Notes: a model not told the origin generated them from the sequence alone. A stretch of DNA of 64,000 nt from Cronobacter universalis NCTC 9529 (GCF_001277175.1 NZ_CP012257.1:2046001-2110000), one strand, 5' to 3'. Numbered from the stretch's first letter, positions 7,090 to 15,963 are shown. A program made the numbers and translations.

Positions 7090-7196
7090 CGTATTAGGCC
7101 ACAGGCAATCAATCACAGATGAACCCTCGCATCCGATGCCTCGCTGGCCTTTCCTGACACTACCCACAGCACCCGCTTTAACGCGAGGTGAGAGAT

Positions 7197-7517
7197 ATGA
7201 AAATGCCCTACAAAAGCGATCCGAATATCTGGTCCATCCTCATCGCTTTCGGCATGACCCTTGTTGGCGCTATAGCCAGTTACTCCTTCAAAGTTCTCAA
7301 CGGAGAATCCTTTAGTTGGAGGACAATGTGCCTTCAGCTAATTGTGTCGATATTCGCTGGTTTAATCATGACCATGATCGCCATCCACTATAACTGGCCG
7401 CAAGAGGTGATGGGCGGCGTGTGTGGAATGGCTGGCTGGTCTGGTTCCTCCCTGATTAAAGCGCTTGAGAATCGTTTTCTGAACAAAGCATCAGGCAAAG
7501 AGGTATCCAATGACTAA
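7197..7517 (+). CDS. Phage holin
   Basis: 106-residue inner-membrane protein that would permeabilise the membrane at lysis time. Hydrophobic segments lie near residues 12-30, 43-62 and 72-90, with a charged C-terminal tail (NRFLNKASGKE). The N-terminus reads MKMP, giving two possible ATG starts at 7197 and 7203, as in lambda S, where the longer product is the antiholin. GAGGTGAG at 7184-7191 is the RBS. A GTG at 7188 is in frame but overlaps the RBS. The stop overlaps the endolysin start. Confidence 0.88.
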   Translation: MKMPYKSDPNIWSILIAFGMTLVGAIASYSFKVLNGESFSWRTMCLQLIVSIFAGLIMTMIAIHYNWPQEVMGGVCGMAGWSGSSLIKALENRFLNKASGKEVSND

Positions 7518-8136
7518 AGACCAGTTCATGCGAGCTGCGGGCATCAGTAGCTCGCTGGCTGAGAAGTGGTATCCGCACATCGTCGAAGCCATGAACACCT
7601 ACGGCATCGACACACCAAAACGCCAGGCTCACTTCATTGGGCAAATCGGCACCGAGTCGGGCGGCTTCCAGTCTGTGCAGGAGTCGCTGAACTACAGCGT
7701 CGCCGGTCTGGCGATATTCGGCTCTCGTTTAACAGCTGCCCAACGCGAACAGTTAGGTCGCAAGCCCGGCGAAAAGGCTTTATCCCCTGAACGACAGGCA
7801 GCTATTGCCAACATCGTCTACGGCGGCCGATTCGGCAATAACCTGAATGGCGACGGATGGAAGTATCGCGGTCGCGGCCTGAAACAAATCACCTTCAAAG
7901 CCAACTACGAAGAGTGCGGCAAAGCGCTTGGGCTCAATCTGGTCGACTCGCCGGGCCTGTTACTACAGGACAAATACGCAGCTCTCTCTGCCGGATGGTT
8001 CTGGAAAGCAAACGGCTGTAACCAGTTTGCTGATGCTGGCGACGTGAACGGTCTGACCCGGCGCATTAACGGCGGCCTTAATGGCTTGCAGGACCGCATC
8101 GACAGGACGAAGCGAGCGGAAGGAGTTTTGTTATGA
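7510..8136 (+). CDS. Endolysin, glycoside hydrolase family 19
   Basis: Muralytic enzyme cutting peptidoglycan glycan strands. The 208-residue protein is a single GH19 (chitinase-like) domain: HFIGQIGTESGGF with E49, then VQESLNYS with E58, the two acidic catalytic positions, and the YRGRGLKQIT motif near residue 120. There is no signal peptide, so release depends on the holin. It overlaps the holin by 8 nt and Rz by 4 nt. Confidence 0.93.
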   Translation: MTKDQFMRAAGISSSLAEKWYPHIVEAMNTYGIDTPKRQAHFIGQIGTESGGFQSVQESLNYSVAGLAIFGSRLTAAQREQLGRKPGEKALSPERQAAIANIVYGGRFGNNLNGDGWKYRGRGLKQITFKANYEECGKALGLNLVDSPGLLLQDKYAALSAGWFWKANGCNQFADAGDVNGLTRRINGGLNGLQDRIDRTKRAEGVLL

Positions 8137-8546
8137 GTTTCACGACTATCAAAAACCTGATCCCGTTCGTGTTCGCCCTCATCATCATCGGATTCATTGC
8201 AAAGCTTGGCGCTGATAATCGCCAGCTGCGCATTGAAAACAGCTCTCTGGTGAAAGACAACCGCGAACTGAACGGTAAGAACGCTGACCTGGCGAACACG
8301 CTGCAAAATCTGGCTGACAAAGTCGGCGAGATGAACCAGCTCGTTGATGCAGAGTCACGCCGTCGCGCAGCAGCAGAAATGAAGTCACAACGGCTTCAGG
8401 AGGAAGTGAAGAGTGCGCTCAAAGACAACAAGTGCTCTGTCGAGCTTATTCCTGATTCTGTTATTGACCAGATGCGCCGACAAGCCGACGCAATACGAGG
8501 TGTTGAAAGCACCGACGCTACCGATACCGGCAAACCTTCTCGTTGA
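8133..8546 (+). CDS. Rz-like inner-membrane spanin
   Basis: 137 residues: one N-terminal transmembrane segment (about residues 8-24) followed by a long coiled coil (NRELNGKNADLANTLQNLADKV ...), the layout of an i-spanin that joins with Rz1 to disrupt the outer membrane. ATGA overlap with the endolysin and the out-of-frame lipoprotein gene inside its 3' part support the assignment. Sequence identity to lambda Rz itself is low. Confidence 0.85.
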   Translation: MSFTTIKNLIPFVFALIIIGFIAKLGADNRQLRIENSSLVKDNRELNGKNADLANTLQNLADKVGEMNQLVDAESRRRAAAEMKSQRLQEEVKSALKDNKCSVELIPDSVIDQMRRQADAIRGVESTDATDTGKPSR

Positions 8547-8688
8547 CTGCGTTATCCCTGAAATACAAAGCAACATGACTTTCGGGGATAGCGTACAGCT
8601 CAACATCCTGTTGCTCGATTCACTGGACGCCTGTAACGGGCAGATTCGAACGATCAGAAAGATAGAAAGTAAACGAGCCTCGCAATAG
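8413..8688 (+). CDS. Rz1-like outer-membrane lipoprotein spanin
   Basis: 91 residues starting at a GTG (8413) inside the Rz gene in another frame. The signal peptide SSLFLILLLTRC contains a lipobox with the lipidated Cys at residue 21, followed by a Pro-containing stretch (KAPTLPIPANLLVDC). It is partly embedded in Rz and extends 142 nt beyond it. Together with Rz it would form the spanin complex. Confidence 0.83.
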   Translation: MRSKTTSALSSLFLILLLTRCADKPTQYEVLKAPTLPIPANLLVDCVIPEIQSNMTFGDSVQLNILLLDSLDACNGQIRTIRKIESKRASQ

Positions 8689-8700
8689 CGGGGCTTTTTT
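8675..8700 (+). terminator. Intrinsic terminator after spanins
   Basis: GCCTCGC / GCGGGGC hairpin with an AATA loop followed by six T. The Rz1 stop codon lies in the loop. Confidence 0.75.
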
Positions 8701-8786
8701 ATGCGCTTCACACGCGCAAACAATAGTCCGAGCCTTTCGGAATATATAAATAAGGTGTTGATTAACTCTCTTAAGGAAAATAATTC

Positions 8787-9233
8787 ATGATGAAAATTGT
8801 TAAAGCCTCAATCGTAGCTGTTTCTGTGATCGCATCTTTTTCAGCTATGGCTGACTGGCAGCCTTATAAAACCGTTGTATTGGATGGTTATACTAATACA
8901 ATTCCCGGGGGTAGTGTTTACAGTGAAACAAGTGTGCCTTCAGGCGTTTATCGCTTCCGTATTGACCCGGCTTCAGCTGGAGTTGACTTTGCCACTGGCC
9001 AAGCGGGAAATACGAAATCTAAATCCGCTGTACTAATGACCTATGATCGTACGACCACCACAGATAAAACCGCTGCTGTGAGTTATTATGGTTTGAATAA
9101 TGACGGTCTTAAAGCTTCATCTCAGATGCATGCCTTTCCACAAGGAGGCGCGTTTAACCTATTCTTAGAAGACTGGGTACGGCAGGATGATTCTGGCTCT
9201 GTGAGCGTCATCATCGAAAAATGGAAGGATTAA
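8787..9233 (+). CDS. Exported protein of unknown function (moron)
   Basis: 148 residues with a typical Sec signal peptide (KIVKASIVAVSVIASFSAMA, cleavage after residue 22). The mature part is beta-rich and has no recognised domain. TAAGGAAAA lies 6 nt upstream of the ATG. It stands alone between two terminators (8675-8700, 9261-9302), the classic moron arrangement of a gene expressed independently in the lysogen. A second ATG at codon 2 is an alternative start. It might alter the periplasm or surface of the lysogen, which is speculation. Confidence 0.78.
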   Translation: MMKIVKASIVAVSVIASFSAMADWQPYKTVVLDGYTNTIPGGSVYSETSVPSGVYRFRIDPASAGVDFATGQAGNTKSKSAVLMTYDRTTTTDKTAAVSYYGLNNDGLKASSQMHAFPQGGAFNLFLEDWVRQDDSGSVSVIIEKWKD

Positions 9234-9260
9234 TTTCCAAGTAGAATAATTTTGAAAGTA

Positions 9261-9302
9261 AGCACTCTATATCGTCAGTGGATTATATAGGGTGCTTTTT
9301 TA
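9261..9302 (+). terminator. Intrinsic terminator of the exported moron
   Basis: GCACTCTATAT pairs with ATATAGGGTGC (one G-T pair) around a 10-nt loop, then TTTTTT. Confidence 0.8.
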
Positions 9303-9898
9303 TTGTTGGTATCAGTTACAGGAATTAGCTTTTATCAAGCTTAAGGGTATTTGCACACAAAAATAACTGGTGGGTAAGTAATTGTTTAGATTGAAAGAAA
9401 ATATGCCGTATGTCTGCCAATCCAGAAATATGGTCTGTTTGGAGTGCGAAGATGGCAGACTGATTCGCCGCCTTATTACTACCAAAGTTACCATCACAAG
9501 GCGCATTCACGGATGCGCTTCAGGACTACATCAGGCAGCAGTGCCTGAAATAAGTCGCCTGAAATATTGATAGGTCCATTTAGTAGCGGACTGGATTGCG
9601 TTTGCTACGAGCATTACTACGACACCACTGACGATTTGATCAAGCATGAAGCCCCCTTGTTTGGTTTAGTTGTTAAAGGGGTGCCAATTCAATTGCCATC
9701 CCTTGCTTACTAATCCTTAGTGAAGCTTACCGAGATTCATTACAGATACATCAGCAGCACAACCCCTTCGCGCGTCGCAGCGCATAACATTCCCGAGTCT
9801 TTCAGAAAGCTGAGCCTGAGAACTGCCGTATATGGTGGCGACCATCTCGGGGCGGCTTTTCTGTGCGAACAGGCTCAACTTTCTAAAAGGTAATCGCT
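9303..9898. other. Non-coding stretch between moron and Rha gene
   Basis: About 600 nt without a convincing gene. It holds a hairpin AGGCGCAT/ATGCGCTT near 9498-9520, close in sequence to one after the Rha gene near 10623-10646, and an open stretch without ATG at about 9564-9712 that could be a gene remnant. Just before the Rha gene (about 9830-9862) is a hairpin built on ATGGT/ACCAT and followed by TTTT. A 62-codon frame at 9382-9570 has no RBS or recognisable sequence. Confidence 0.5.
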
Positions 9899-10585
9899 AT
9901 GCAATTAGTTGAAATCAAGAAACTCGACCTTGTCACTAACACTGATGCCATCGCCAAAGGCGTTGGTCGAGACCATGACACCATCATCAAGCTGGTTGAC
10001 CGTAACAAAAGTGACATTGAGGAATTTGGAAGGGTCGGATTTGAAATCCGTACCTTGGAAACTAATGGCGGCAAGCAAAAGCAAAGGGTGGCGCTGTTAA
10101 ACGAACAACAAACCACGCTGCTAATCACCTACATGCGAAACAACGAAGTTGTCCGGGCATTCAAGAAACGCCTGGTCTCTGAATTCTTCGCGATGCGTGG
10201 AGAGTTGGCTAAGAAGAAGATGGACCGCAACGCCGCGCGCCTTGAATACAAACCTATGACCGACGCTATTAAGCATGAGCGCGAATCTCAGGGTAAGCAG
10301 ATCGCGCCTCATCACTTCAGTAACGAAGCCGACCTGATTAACCGCATCGCTCTTGGCATGACCTCTGCTAAGTTTCGAGTGCATCACGAAATAGGCAAGA
10401 AAGAGCCTATTCGGGATTACCTGACGCCAGAGCAGATTCACTGCATCACCGAATTACAGCGAGCAAACACGGTATTCATCACCATGGGATGGGATTTTGA
10501 GCAAAGGAAGGCGAGTTTGACCGGCCTGTTTGAGCGCAATCATCGCCAGCCTCTGATTGAAGAGCAGCACAAGCTGGCAGCCTAA
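9899..10585 (+). CDS. Rha-family phage regulatory protein
   Basis: 228 residues. The N-terminal 95 residues (SDIEEFGRVGFEIRTLETN, LLNEQQTTLLITYMRN, VRAFKKRLVSEFF) are the Rha domain of phage regulatory proteins that affect lysogeny in some temperate phages. The C-terminal half (HHFSNEADLINRIALGM ... ITELQRANTVFI) is a separate module shared by phage antirepressor-type proteins. It stands alone between the lysis cassette and terminase, with AAAAGG as RBS. Its target is unknown. Confidence 0.88.
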   Translation: MQLVEIKKLDLVTNTDAIAKGVGRDHDTIIKLVDRNKSDIEEFGRVGFEIRTLETNGGKQKQRVALLNEQQTTLLITYMRNNEVVRAFKKRLVSEFFAMRGELAKKKMDRNAARLEYKPMTDAIKHERESQGKQIAPHHFSNEADLINRIALGMTSAKFRVHHEIGKKEPIRDYLTPEQIHCITELQRANTVFITMGWDFEQRKASLTGLFERNHRQPLIEEQHKLAA

Positions 10586-10758
10586 GAAGAGGTGAGAGCC
10601 TCTTTCACAACGGCTTTCATCACAAGGCGCATTTGCGAGTGCGCCTGATGATATGGCCTGATTAAGCACAGCCTTATCGCGAGACAAGCGGTTTTTACGA
10701 TCTCATTTATGGATGGGCTGATGGCTATAAAAGCCGCAATATAAATTTCTGACGTCAT
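10582..10758 (-). CDS. Possible small minus-strand ORF (58 aa)
   Basis: ATG at 10758 on the minus strand has AGGAGG (10768-10763 complement) 4 nt upstream, a near-ideal Shine-Dalgarno sequence. The product begins MTSEIYIAAFIAIS and is hydrophobic in its first half. It runs through the hairpin after the Rha gene and stops at its end. No homology recognised; the RBS is the only real support. Confidence 0.25.
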   Translation of the reverse strand: MTSEIYIAAFIAISPSINEIVKTACLAIRLCLIRPYHQAHSQMRLVMKAVVKEALTSS

Positions 10759-10839
10759 GAATCCTCCTGTGGATGTTAATCGGACGCTTTGTTGCTCCTA
10801 TAGTCCGCCCTAATTACTTAATGACGAATGGAGGAGAGC

Positions 10840-11046
10840 ATGACAGACACCTACCGCATCACAGTCAAAACCAAAACTGGCGAGACGCATGAAGGTCTGA
10901 TGAACCGATCTCAGCCAGAGATTATCAACGGCTTCATCGGCATCGCTCGCGAAGACGGCTCATGGGTATACCTGGCACCTGATGAGGTACTCAACATGGA
11001 GTACGTACTTGCTCAAAGCGACATTCTGCATAATGAGAAAATCTGA
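10840..11046 (+). CDS. Small hypothetical phage protein (68 aa)
   Basis: 68 residues from the ATG at 10840, with GGAGGAG at 10830-10836 as RBS (an upstream in-frame ATG at 10828 overlaps this site). YRITVKTKTGETHEGLM ... VYLAPDEVLNMEYV reads as a small beta-barrel-like fold. No family recognised. The next plus-strand gene is terminase. Confidence 0.65.
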   Translation: MTDTYRITVKTKTGETHEGLMNRSQPEIINGFIGIAREDGSWVYLAPDEVLNMEYVLAQSDILHNEKI

Positions 11047-11086
11047 AAGAATGCCCTTATGGATAATATCAAGGGCACTTGATGAC

Positions 11087-11479
11087 TTAGGAGGAAGGTA
11101 TATAGGGTGCAAGAAGTGGCAGAAATGGTGCAACAATGGACACATGTTGAGCTGTGACCTCTATAAATCTTAAATAGGATTTTTTGAAATCCTTACCTTT
11201 GTAATTATTTCTCATTTGTTCGATAGTTTTTGAAATTTTAACAAAATCATCGACAGGCACCTTCGATTTCATCTCCTGCTCAATAGTGTCGATAGTTTTA
11301 TGAAAATTCTCATCGTTGGTAAAAGAAGAATCACTGAAGTTGTTGTTGTTGCTATTGTTAAGGCTGACTCCCACATCGAAGTTTTTAACTTTCATGCCTG
11401 AAAAGTCATTACCATGGCTGTCTTCCATCACAATTGCACAGCTTTTACTGCTATCTAAGATCGATCTTGAATTACTCAT
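11087..11479 (-). CDS. Asn/Ser-rich protein of unknown function, minus-strand moron
   Basis: 130 residues, encoded against the late operon directly before terminase. AAGGATGG precedes the ATG at 11479. The first third has short repeats of the GNDFSGM / NNNNFSDSSF kind, like rungs of a small parallel beta-helix. The middle is helical and charged. The C-terminus (VSIVAPFLPLLAPYI) is hydrophobic and could insert in a membrane. AT-rich. Orientation suggests expression in the lysogen. An exclusion or host-benefit role is conceivable but unsupported. Confidence 0.65.
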   Translation of the reverse strand: MSNSRSILDSSKSCAIVMEDSHGNDFSGMKVKNFDVGVSLNNSNNNNFSDSSFTNDENFHKTIDTIEQEMKSKVPVDDFVKISKTIEQMRNNYKGKDFKKSYLRFIEVTAQHVSIVAPFLPLLAPYIPSS

Positions 11480-11530
11480 AGGACCATCCTTTACTCAACC
11501 ATAACATTTTCGTGTAGTTAAAAGGTATTT

Positions 11531-12088
11531 ATGGCACTCACCGACAAACAAGAAATGTTCTGTCGCGAGTACCTCATCGATTTGAACGCTACGCAAGCGG
11601 CTATTCGGGCGGGGTACAGCGAAAAGACCGCCAATGAACAAGGCTCGCAAAACTTAGCGAAACTTAACATCCAGTCCAGAATCTCCGAACTTAAAGCAGA
11701 ACGCAATGATCGGGTCGAGGTTGATGCTGATTATGTGCTGAAACGCTTGTTTGATATCGACCAGATGGACGTCGCTGACATCCTACTGGCTAACGGGGAA
11801 ATCAAGCCGATTAAGGACTGGCCGAAGGTATGGCGCACAACACTTTCTGGAATTGACGTCATAGAGATGGCTGCCGCCGATAGTGCTGCCTTATTGAAGA
11901 AGATTAAGTGGCCTGACAAGGTTAAGAACCTTGAGCTTCTCGGCAAGCACATTAGCGTGATGGCTTTCAAAGAGCAGGCGGCGCATGAGCATACAGGCAA
12001 GAACGGCGGACCGATTGAAGTTGCCGCATTAACGAAAGACGAATACAAAGCTGCCCGGCGGGAGATGTTGGAGGATGACGACTGCTGA
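11531..12088 (+). CDS. Terminase small subunit
   Basis: DNA-recognition subunit of the packaging motor. 185 residues with the Terminase_2 N-terminal HTH region (LTDKQEMFCREYLIDLNATQAAIRAGYS, residues about 3-30; SQNLAKLNIQSRI) and a C-terminal KNLELLGKHI segment typical of the family. AAAAGG serves as RBS. It overlaps terL by 14 nt. Confidence 0.92.
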   Translation: MALTDKQEMFCREYLIDLNATQAAIRAGYSEKTANEQGSQNLAKLNIQSRISELKAERNDRVEVDADYVLKRLFDIDQMDVADILLANGEIKPIKDWPKVWRTTLSGIDVIEMAAADSAALLKKIKWPDKVKNLELLGKHISVMAFKEQAAHEHTGKNGGPIEVAALTKDEYKAARREMLEDDDC

Positions 12089-13538
12089 GCAAAAGAACTA
12101 TGCGCGCCGGATAGAGTGCGAAGAGGACGGGCTTTACTTTGCCCGCTACTTCTTCAAACAGCGAACTGGCGGCAAGATGATAGTTGCACCTCATCACAAG
12201 GTTATTCAGCAAACGCTGGATAGAGTGATAGATGGCGAGATTAACCGGCTTGTCATCAACGTTCCACCTGGGTACACGAAAACAGAGCTGGCAACCATCA
12301 ACATGATGGGGCGTGGGCTAGCGCTGAATAAGCGGGCCCGGTTCATGCACCTGTCCTACTCGCACAACCTCGCGCTTCTGAACTCATCCACTGCCCGCAG
12401 CATGATTAAGTCGCAAGCCTACCAGGCGATGTGGCCGATGGAGCTGCGCGACGATGCTGACAGTAAGGCGATGTGGTGGACTGAGTATGGCGGCGGTGTG
12501 TATGCCTCATCGTCAGCAGGGCAGGTAACGGGTTTCCGTGCCGGGCATATGGAGCCAGGCTGGCAGGGCGCGCTGATTATCGATGACCCGGTTAAACCCG
12601 ATGACGCCTATTCAGAGACTGTTCGTGACGGCGTAAACAGCCGCTTCAACGAGACGATTAAATCGCGTCTGGCTATCGAAACCACGCCGATGATAGTCAT
12701 CATGCAGCGCATCCACTACCACGACCTGAGCGGGTATCTGTTGCGAGGTGGTAGTGGTGAGATGTGGCACCACCTGAATCTGCCGGTAATCATCGACAAC
12801 AGCCGATCCTATCTGGAGCAGTACCCTGACAACAGTCACGCCATACCGATTGAGCACGGTTTGCCTGATGGCTGGCTCTGGCCTTTCAAGCACAACGAGA
12901 GCCATCGCACAGCGCTGTTCTCTCATCGCCGTACAGCCGAAGCGCAGTACATGCAGAACCCTCGCAGGTTCAACGCAGAGGGCGCGCTGTGGACAGAGCA
13001 GATGATTGCAGCAGCACGCGCTCTGAACATCACCGAGCAGCTATCCAGAACGGTTATTGCTATCGACCCGCAAGCCACCAACAGCGAAGAGAGCGATGAA
13101 ACGGGGATTGTGGCCGCAAGCTCATACGGTGCTGGAGATAAGCGACAGTACTCAGCCGATGGTGACTACAGCGGCAAATATTCCCCTAACGGTTGGGCAA
13201 CGCGTGCAATGGACGCTTACAAACAGCATGACGCCGATGCGATTGTGATTGAAACCAACCAGGGCGGTGACATGGCAGAGGACACGCTCCGCAATGCCGG
13301 GTTCAAAGACCGAATCATCCGTGTCCATGCGAGCAAGGGTAAGTTCGCGCGAGCCGAGCCAATATCAGCGCTGTATGCACAGGGCCGCGTCGCCCACCGC
13401 GGCAATCTCTATCAACTGGAAAACCAGCAAATGGAGTACGTGCCAACCACCTCCAAAAAATCACCCGACCGCCTCGATGCGCTGGTATGGGCGATGACCG
13501 AATTAAGCGGCCAGGCTAAAGGCGCAATCTTCTTCTAA
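12075..13538 (+). CDS. Terminase large subunit
   Basis: ATPase-nuclease that drives DNA packaging and cuts the genome. 487 residues: Walker A PPGYTKTE near residues 64-71, Walker B ALIIDD near 166-171, and an RNase H-like nuclease domain starting VIAIDPQ (D331) and ending in the SPDRLDALVWAMTEL segment. Length is normal for the family. Confidence 0.95.
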   Translation: MTTAEQKNYARRIECEEDGLYFARYFFKQRTGGKMIVAPHHKVIQQTLDRVIDGEINRLVINVPPGYTKTELATINMMGRGLALNKRARFMHLSYSHNLALLNSSTARSMIKSQAYQAMWPMELRDDADSKAMWWTEYGGGVYASSSAGQVTGFRAGHMEPGWQGALIIDDPVKPDDAYSETVRDGVNSRFNETIKSRLAIETTPMIVIMQRIHYHDLSGYLLRGGSGEMWHHLNLPVIIDNSRSYLEQYPDNSHAIPIEHGLPDGWLWPFKHNESHRTALFSHRRTAEAQYMQNPRRFNAEGALWTEQMIAAARALNITEQLSRTVIAIDPQATNSEESDETGIVAASSYGAGDKRQYSADGDYSGKYSPNGWATRAMDAYKQHDADAIVIETNQGGDMAEDTLRNAGFKDRIIRVHASKGKFARAEPISALYAQGRVAHRGNLYQLENQQMEYVPTTSKKSPDRLDALVWAMTELSGQAKGAIFF

Positions 13539-13549
13539 GGAGTTCATCA

Positions 13550-15007
13550 GTGAGTGAACAACAAGGCGAGGTTTCATTCCTCGTGAACGCCCTTGCTGAT
13601 GCGATAGGGCGGCAACGAATGCTGTACGCCCACGGGCAGAACGGGAACACCAAGCGCACAAAGCTGTGGGACGAGTTCGGATATCCGAGCGAGGTACGTT
13701 TCGACCAGTACTATCGCGCTTATGAACGTAATGCTGTTGCTCATGCAGCGGTGCATAAGCTTCTGGACTCGTGCTGGGTCGATAATCCGACCATCATCGA
13801 CGGCGAAGAGAAGGATGAATCTGGCGAGACCACCGAATGGGAGCGCACCGTTCAAAAGCTTCTCAAACGCCATTGGGCGAAGCTGAAAGACGCCGACCGC
13901 CGCAATCTCGTGGGGCGCTATTCGGCCCTGTTAATTCAAGTTAAGGATGGCCGCGAATGGAAAGACCCGATCAACGCCGACTACATCAGGTCTCTCGGCA
14001 CCGAGCGCCTGAAGGCAGTGGTTAAGCTTATCCCGGCATGGGAAGCGCAGATTAAGCCAGGCAATTTCGACACAGATACAATGTCGGAAACGTACGGCCA
14101 GCCTGTGATGTACAACTTCAACGAGCAGCCAGTCGGTGATGATGGCACTTATGGTCAGGTGCGTAGCGTTCAGGTTCACCCGAGCCGCGTAATTATCCTC
14201 TGTGAAGGCGCAGAAGACGAGAATATGCTCTCCGGCATCCCGCTCTTGCGCGCCGGGTACAACAAGCTTCTCGACATTGAGAAAACATCGGGTGGTAGTG
14301 CTGAAGGATTCCTGAAGAATGCCAGTCGCCAGCTTAGCATTGCATTTGGTGAATCCACGCAGATGGAGAACATTGCTCGCATGGCAGTGGAGGCGGGATA
14401 TAAAGACCTCGGCGAAGCGATGAATGACAAGATGATGAAGCTTAATAGCGGTACTGATTCAGCGCTGGTCACTCAATCTGGAACAACGTCTGTGCTGTCG
14501 GTTGCTACCGCCGACCCGACACCTACATGGAATGTGGCTGCTAATGAGTTCTCCGCGACGATTCAGTGTCCGTTCACCATTCTCTTTGGCCAGCAGACCG
14601 GTCGTCTTGCTTCAGATGAGGACAAGACGGACTGGGCCAAGCGCTGCAATGGTCGTCGCTGGGGCTTCATGTCTGACTTCATCACCCGCGTCATTGAGCG
14701 CTTCTGGGAGATTGGCGTCATCGACCCACCGAAGTCTGGCGAGGTTACGCTCGCATGGTCTGACCTACTCGCGCCGAGTGAGAAAGAGAAGATCGCAAAT
14801 ATGCAGGCGATGGCAGCCGTGGCTAAAGACACTCAGCAGGCATACGGCACTCCAGCGATTACTGAGAATGAAATCCGTGCTGTCGGTGAGCTTGAGCCAA
14901 TCAGTGAACCAGAGGAGCCTGCCGGCACCGCGACTACAGACCCGCTGACAGGTGACCCAATTGAACAACCGACAACGACCGGGCAGCCCGATAATTCCGC
15001 GCAATAA
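13550..15007 (+). CDS. Portal protein (DUF1073 type)
   Basis: Forms the dodecameric portal vertex through which DNA enters. 485 residues with DUF1073-type segments: YRAYERNAVAHAAVHKLLDSCW near residues 60-85, a VQVHPSRVII segment, and TILFGQQTGRLASDEDK with the following SDFITRVIERFW in the last third. The Pro/Thr-rich C-terminal tail overlaps the next gene in another frame by 56 nt. Confidence 0.9.
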   Translation: MSEQQGEVSFLVNALADAIGRQRMLYAHGQNGNTKRTKLWDEFGYPSEVRFDQYYRAYERNAVAHAAVHKLLDSCWVDNPTIIDGEEKDESGETTEWERTVQKLLKRHWAKLKDADRRNLVGRYSALLIQVKDGREWKDPINADYIRSLGTERLKAVVKLIPAWEAQIKPGNFDTDTMSETYGQPVMYNFNEQPVGDDGTYGQVRSVQVHPSRVIILCEGAEDENMLSGIPLLRAGYNKLLDIEKTSGGSAEGFLKNASRQLSIAFGESTQMENIARMAVEAGYKDLGEAMNDKMMKLNSGTDSALVTQSGTTSVLSVATADPTPTWNVAANEFSATIQCPFTILFGQQTGRLASDEDKTDWAKRCNGRRWGFMSDFITRVIERFWEIGVIDPPKSGEVTLAWSDLLAPSEKEKIANMQAMAAVAKDTQQAYGTPAITENEIRAVGELEPISEPEEPAGTATTDPLTGDPIEQPTTTGQPDNSAQ

Positions 15008-15941
15008 AGCCGACCCCACGCAGTCATACCGACCGGTTAACCGGATGTTCCGGGATATCGAGAACCGTTATTACCAGATAAAGATGGCACTGAAGCAGTT
15101 GCTCGATGGGTATCTGGTTGGCAGAGAGCGCAGTGGCAATTCGCTGTACGGCTATATCCTGGCGAGGGAAGGTAGTAAGCCGGACACGCTCTACCAGGTG
15201 AATGCGGGAACTTTCATCTACGATATGTCGCCACAGCAACTGTCTGACCTGCTAGTGCGCATAGAAACGATTCTGGACGATTATCTCCTGGAGGGTGGGA
15301 GTAACAACCTTTGGGCGCTCCAGTACGTTTCTGATGAGTATCAGCGCGGTACATTGCAGGCGTTCACCAATCTTTCGGCGCAGTCGGCTGTCTACGAGCA
15401 GTCAACGACGCTTCAGCAGTTGCTAAGCAGTCCGGCGTATCAAAACCAGGTTGCAGCGGCCTATATCTCCACTTACAGCGAATGGCGCGGGATAAGTGAT
15501 GCCGCCCGTGCTGACCTGTCGAACATCGTAGCTGATGCGATAGGCCGTGGCGTTAACCCGCGCGAGACGGCAAGCCTGATTAGCAAGCGCCTCGATGTTT
15601 CGATGAGCCGAGCCAAAACAATAGCGCAGACGGAGCAGGTTGGTGCGTTAAGGCAGGCTCAATGGTCAGAAGCAGAATGGTCGAAGGAGCGTCTGGGCCT
15701 TAACACAGCGCTGCTGTGGATATCGGCTCTGAAATCGACGACACGCCCCTGGCACGCTGCACGACACGGTAAGACTTTCACCACGGAAGAAGTAGAGGCT
15801 TTCTACGCGCAAAATGGCAACCGTTGGAATTGCTATTGCAGCCAGATTCCGGTGCTGCTGGATGATGATGGACACATTTTTAATGAAGGTCTGGCGGATA
15901 AGTTGGCAAGTGAAAGAAAGAAATGGCAACCTGCAAGCTAG
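14952..15941 (+). CDS. Head morphogenesis protein (SPP1 gp7 / Mu F-like)
   Basis: 329 residues. The C-terminal half contains the family core: AKTIAQTEQVGALRQAQ, then H-x-A-R-H (TRPWHAARHGKTF) and NRWNCYCSQIPVL. These minor head proteins associate with the portal and influence assembly or DNA ejection. It starts inside the portal gene in another frame. Confidence 0.9.
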   Translation: MTQLNNRQRPGSPIIPRNKADPTQSYRPVNRMFRDIENRYYQIKMALKQLLDGYLVGRERSGNSLYGYILAREGSKPDTLYQVNAGTFIYDMSPQQLSDLLVRIETILDDYLLEGGSNNLWALQYVSDEYQRGTLQAFTNLSAQSAVYEQSTTLQQLLSSPAYQNQVAAAYISTYSEWRGISDAARADLSNIVADAIGRGVNPRETASLISKRLDVSMSRAKTIAQTEQVGALRQAQWSEAEWSKERLGLNTALLWISALKSTTRPWHAARHGKTFTTEEVEAFYAQNGNRWNCYCSQIPVLLDDDGHIFNEGLADKLASERKKWQPAS

Positions 15942-15963
15942 GTGGTAGCTATTTTTCACTGTA

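Noticed and set aside
9382..9570. 62-codon plus-strand frame before the Rha gene
   Set aside because: No RBS, no recognisable sequence, and it runs through a hairpin shared with the region after the Rha gene.
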